This document shows positions 6,388 through 8,313 of a stretch of 8,313 bases of DNA, piece by piece. Numbering within the stretch: position 1 is the stretch's first letter; each line of letters starts with the position of its first letter. The notes below the pieces were generated by a model that worked only from the letters and a program-made list of their open reading frames with translations, searched no databases and was not told the origin of the DNA. The DNA is from CALACW01 sp002431305 (lineage in GTDB: Bacteria; Bacillota; Clostridia; Oscillospirales; Acutalibacteraceae): positions 1-8,313 of the forward strand of contig CALACW010000029.1 in NCBI GenBank assembly GCA_937890355.1, given 5' to 3'. Position numbers and translations under genes: made by a program.

Positions 6388-7086
6388 TTATCCGTTTACG
6401 ATCTCTGAATTTTCTATAAGAGAAAAATCACTGCTTACAAGAATTTCAATCAAATCTTCGTTTGTTTTAATTTTCCTTGTCGTTGCGATTCCGCCCTTTG
6501 CAAGATTCGACGGACGGTGAAAATCACTGCCGGAAGTTCTAATCTTCATATTGTTTTCCTGCGCCCATTTCGACGCTTTTTCGCTCTCTGACTCGCTTTT
6601 CTGCTTGCCGTTGTATACCTCACATCCGTCAAGATATTTTGGATTCGTGCGAATCATCATCTCTCTGAACGGGTGAGCCTGAACGACAATAAGCCCGTTT
6701 TTCTTTGCAAGAGAGTAAAAACGTCTCGGGTACATAGCCATCAAATTTCCGCTGTTTTTAAGAAAATCCTCCGTAACTCCAAACACGAGATAGTCATTCG
6801 CCGTCGCGTAATATCTCAGTTCCATACCCAGCAGAACCGTAAAATTCTCATCGGCTTCGCTCAGTGCGCTTTTATACCCTCTCATATAAAAATCCGCAGC
6901 CCTCTGCGGACGGCCGACTGTAAGGGGGGAAAAAGTCATGGGGGAATAGTGGTCGGTTATAACAAGTCCGTCATAACCCGCTTCCTTATACATTTTCGCC
7001 GCCTGCGCTCCGCTGACGGTTCCGCATCTGCTCACTTCCGACGTATGGCAGTGAAGCTCATATTTATAAATCTTTTTATCACACAT
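6388..7086 (-). CDS. Cytoplasmic PHP-domain phosphoesterase family protein
   Basis: A 232-residue single-domain protein without signal peptide or membrane segment. The PHP metal-binding motifs are in order: HCH at 12-14, TDH at 44-46, GME at 87-89, QAHPF at 136-140 (His138), GCEVYN at 154-159 (Glu156), and GSDFH at 186-190 (Asp188, His190). The full set suggests an active enzyme with a multinuclear metal site. Relatives act on phosphoesters such as histidinol phosphate, nucleotides or sugar phosphates; the substrate is not evident here. The start ATG overlaps the end of the transporter gene by 8 bp (ATGTGTGA, where the transporter stop is TGA). The only ribosome-site-like sequence, AGAGG, is 2 nt before the ATG, which is too close for normal use. 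Translation is probably coupled to the transporter. The HCH region shares an 18-nt identical stretch with the exported PHP gene. Confidence 0.88.
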   Translation of the reverse strand: MCDKKIYKYELHCHTSEVSRCGTVSGAQAAKMYKEAGYDGLVITDHYSPMTFSPLTVGRPQRAADFYMRGYKSALSEADENFTVLLGMELRYYATANDYLVFGVTEDFLKNSGNLMAMYPRRFYSLAKKNGLIVVQAHPFREMMIRTNPKYLDGCEVYNGKQKSESESEKASKWAQENNMKIRTSGSDFHRPSNLAKGGIATTRKIKTNEDLIEILVSSDFSLIENSEIVNG

Positions 7087-8260
7087 AACCTCTGTCTATT
7101 CTGACTACGGCGACGTATGCCGGGTCAATTTCCTTTATTTTTTTATTAATCAATTGTTTTATTTCTTCATCGCTTTTCTTGCATTCAAACGGAATAACGG
7201 TGTCAAAAATGCAGTTCGTATGCGTATTTCCGGGAACCATTCTGAAATCGTGAATGGTTATCCCCTCGTCAATCTCCCTTACGAGTTCGGCGGTTTTTTC
7301 TTTAGCTTCGTTCACAGCCTTATTATTAATATCGACAGGGTCCATATGTATCGTGGCCTCACAATGATATTTTTCGTAAAGCTCTGTTTCAATTCTGTCG
7401 ATAACGTCGTGAACTTCAAAAATATTCCTGTCCCCGGGCACCTCGGCATGGAGCGAAACCATAAACCTGCCGGGACCGTAATCGTGAATAACCATATCGT
7501 GAATTCCGCATATTTCATTATGCGACAGAACCACTTTCTTTATCCCCGAGACAACTTCCGGGTCCGGAGTCTGCCCCAAGAGAGGATTGATAGTATCTTT
7601 TGCCGCGCCGATTCCCGCAGATATAATAAACAATGCAACAATTATGCCCGCATAACCGTCTATATTTACGGAAGTATAATGAGATATTACACTCGAAATG
7701 AGAACGACGAATGTCGCTATCGTATCGCTTAATGAGTCGGCGGCGGCCGCTTTCATCGTCTCGGACTTTATAAGTCTGCCCGTTTTCGAGTTATAAAATG
7801 CCATGTAGACTTTTACGAGAACAGAAAAAACGAGTATGCATACTGTCAGGATAAAATATCCGCCGTCGGGCTCCTCAGGATGAATTATCTTGCCGACAGA
7901 CGTTTTAAAAAGTTCTGCACCCATTATTACTATCAGCGCGGAAACTGCAAGCCCGGCTATATACTCTATTCTGCCGTGTCCGAACGGATGAGACGTATCG
8001 GGTTTTCTGCCCGAAAGCTTAAAACCGATTAAGGTTATAAGCGACGAGCCCGCGTCAGACAGATTGTTAAACGAATCGGCGGTAATCGCGACCGACCCCG
8101 TCAGATAGCCCGCGGTAAATTTACACGCAAAAAGAATAACGTTAAGCATTATGCCGACAACGCCGCAAATCATACCGTACGCACGTCTGACTGCGGAATC
8201 CGTAACATCCGTGCAGTTTTTTATGAATATTTTGTTACAGTCAAAAATTTGATGAATCAA
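7079..8260 (-). CDS. Cation diffusion facilitator transporter, probably manganese type, with tandem C-terminal domains
   Basis: A 393-residue integral membrane exporter of the CDF family, expected to move divalent metal out of the cytoplasm in exchange for protons. About six hydrophobic segments lie between 30 and 220. The second carries Asn65-xxx-Asp69 (ADSFNNLSDAGSS) and the fifth carries Asp175-xxx-Asp179 (AAAADSLSD). This Asn-Asp/Asp-Asp set is typical of Mn2+ exporters such as MntE, whereas zinc CDFs usually have His at one of these sites. DTSHPFGHGR at 88-97 is the usual family loop. The cytoplasmic domain (about 231-310) has His254, His271, His284 and His305-Asp307. A second, similar segment follows at 311-393. 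The assigned start is a TTG with no ribosome site. The frame is open to the right edge, so the true start may lie outside, although the N-terminal FIK...VRRAYG block sits where I would expect it near the start. It overlaps the PHP gene by 8 bp. Confidence 0.9.
   Translation of the reverse strand: MIHQIFDCNKIFIKNCTDVTDSAVRRAYGMICGVVGIMLNVILFACKFTAGYLTGSVAITADSFNNLSDAGSSLITLIGFKLSGRKPDTSHPFGHGRIEYIAGLAVSALIVIMGAELFKTSVGKIIHPEEPDGGYFILTVCILVFSVLVKVYMAFYNSKTGRLIKSETMKAAAADSLSDTIATFVVLISSVISHYTSVNIDGYAGIIVALFIISAGIGAAKDTINPLLGQTPDPEVVSGIKKVVLSHNEICGIHDMVIHDYGPGRFMVSLHAEVPGDRNIFEVHDVIDRIETELYEKYHCEATIHMDPVDINNKAVNEAKEKTAELVREIDEGITIHDFRMVPGNTHTNCIFDTVIPFECKKSDEEIKQLINKKIKEIDPAYVAVVRIDRGYV
7089..7093 (-). 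promoter_or_regulatory. Ribosome-site-like AGAGG unusually close to the cytoplasmic PHP start
   Basis: AGAGG on the minus strand ends only 2 nt before the ATG at 7086, inside the last codons of the transporter gene. Normal spacing is about 5-10 nt. No other in-frame start lies close enough to use it better. Re-initiation by ribosomes finishing the transporter is therefore likely. Confidence 0.4.
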
Positions 8261-8262
8261 CG

Positions 8263-8304
8263 AAAAAAGAGATGGTTTCTTCTCGGAAAAGAACCATCTC
8301 TTTT
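8263..8304 (-). terminator. Intrinsic terminator hairpin ending 2 nt before the transporter start
   Basis: On the minus strand, AAAAGAGATGGTT (8304-8292) pairs perfectly over 13 bp with AACCATCTCTTTT (8277-8265). The loop between them is 14 nt and can pair further. Six U residues (8268-8263) form the 3' end. This is a convincing rho-independent terminator shape. It may end a gene to the right of the window, or act as an attenuator in the transporter leader. Confidence 0.75.
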
Positions 8305-8313
8305 GTACAAACG

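Noticed and set aside
7154..7732. Plus-strand open frame of 192 codons inside the transporter gene
   Set aside because: It lies antisense to conserved CDF transporter sequence and has no recognisable features.

Overview
The window looks like a chromosomal segment from a low-to-medium-GC Gram-positive anaerobe, most likely class Clostridia (Ruminococcus/Oscillospiraceae-like). This is inferred from family resemblance, Gram-positive-style GGAGG ribosome sites, sigma-A-type promoters, U-tract terminators, and Thr/Ala- and Pro/Asp-rich extracellular tails. No rRNA, tRNA, CRISPR array, insertion sequence or phage gene was seen.

Layout. (1) Positions 1-1004, plus strand: the 3' end of a large GH94 gene resembling cyclic beta-glucan synthase (NdvB). 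It converges on, and overlaps by 47 bp, (2) a minus-strand operon at 4435-958. This operon encodes a membrane-anchored SH3b protein, a bifunctional class A penicillin-binding protein and RuvX/YqgF. It has a good extended -10 promoter (4503-4531) and a strong intrinsic terminator (900-940) that lies inside the opposing GH94 coding sequence. (3) Positions 6159-4624, minus strand: a single-gene unit with its own promoter (6195-6223) and terminator (4576-4609), encoding an exported PHP-fold metallophosphoesterase-like protein. (4) Positions 8260-6388, minus strand: a cation diffusion facilitator with a manganese-type Asn-Asp/Asp-Asp site. It overlaps by 8 bp a second, cytoplasmic PHP-domain gene. 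A terminator hairpin ends 2 nt before the start assigned to the transporter.

How the genes may work together. The SH3b protein and the penicillin-binding protein are a plausible cell-wall unit, with RuvX carried along as a housekeeping gene. The transporter and the cytoplasmic PHP gene look translationally coupled. PHP enzymes use a cluster of metal ions, often Mn2+, Fe2+ or Zn2+, so coupling to a Mn-type exporter may be functional. The exported PHP protein could carry the same chemistry outside the cell. Its substrate is unknown.

Most of the window is ordinary accessory and housekeeping content. The points most worth a second look are the exported PHP protein with its amphipathic tail, the terminator placed directly at the transporter start, the doubled C-terminal domain of the transporter, and the terminator embedded in GH94 coding sequence.
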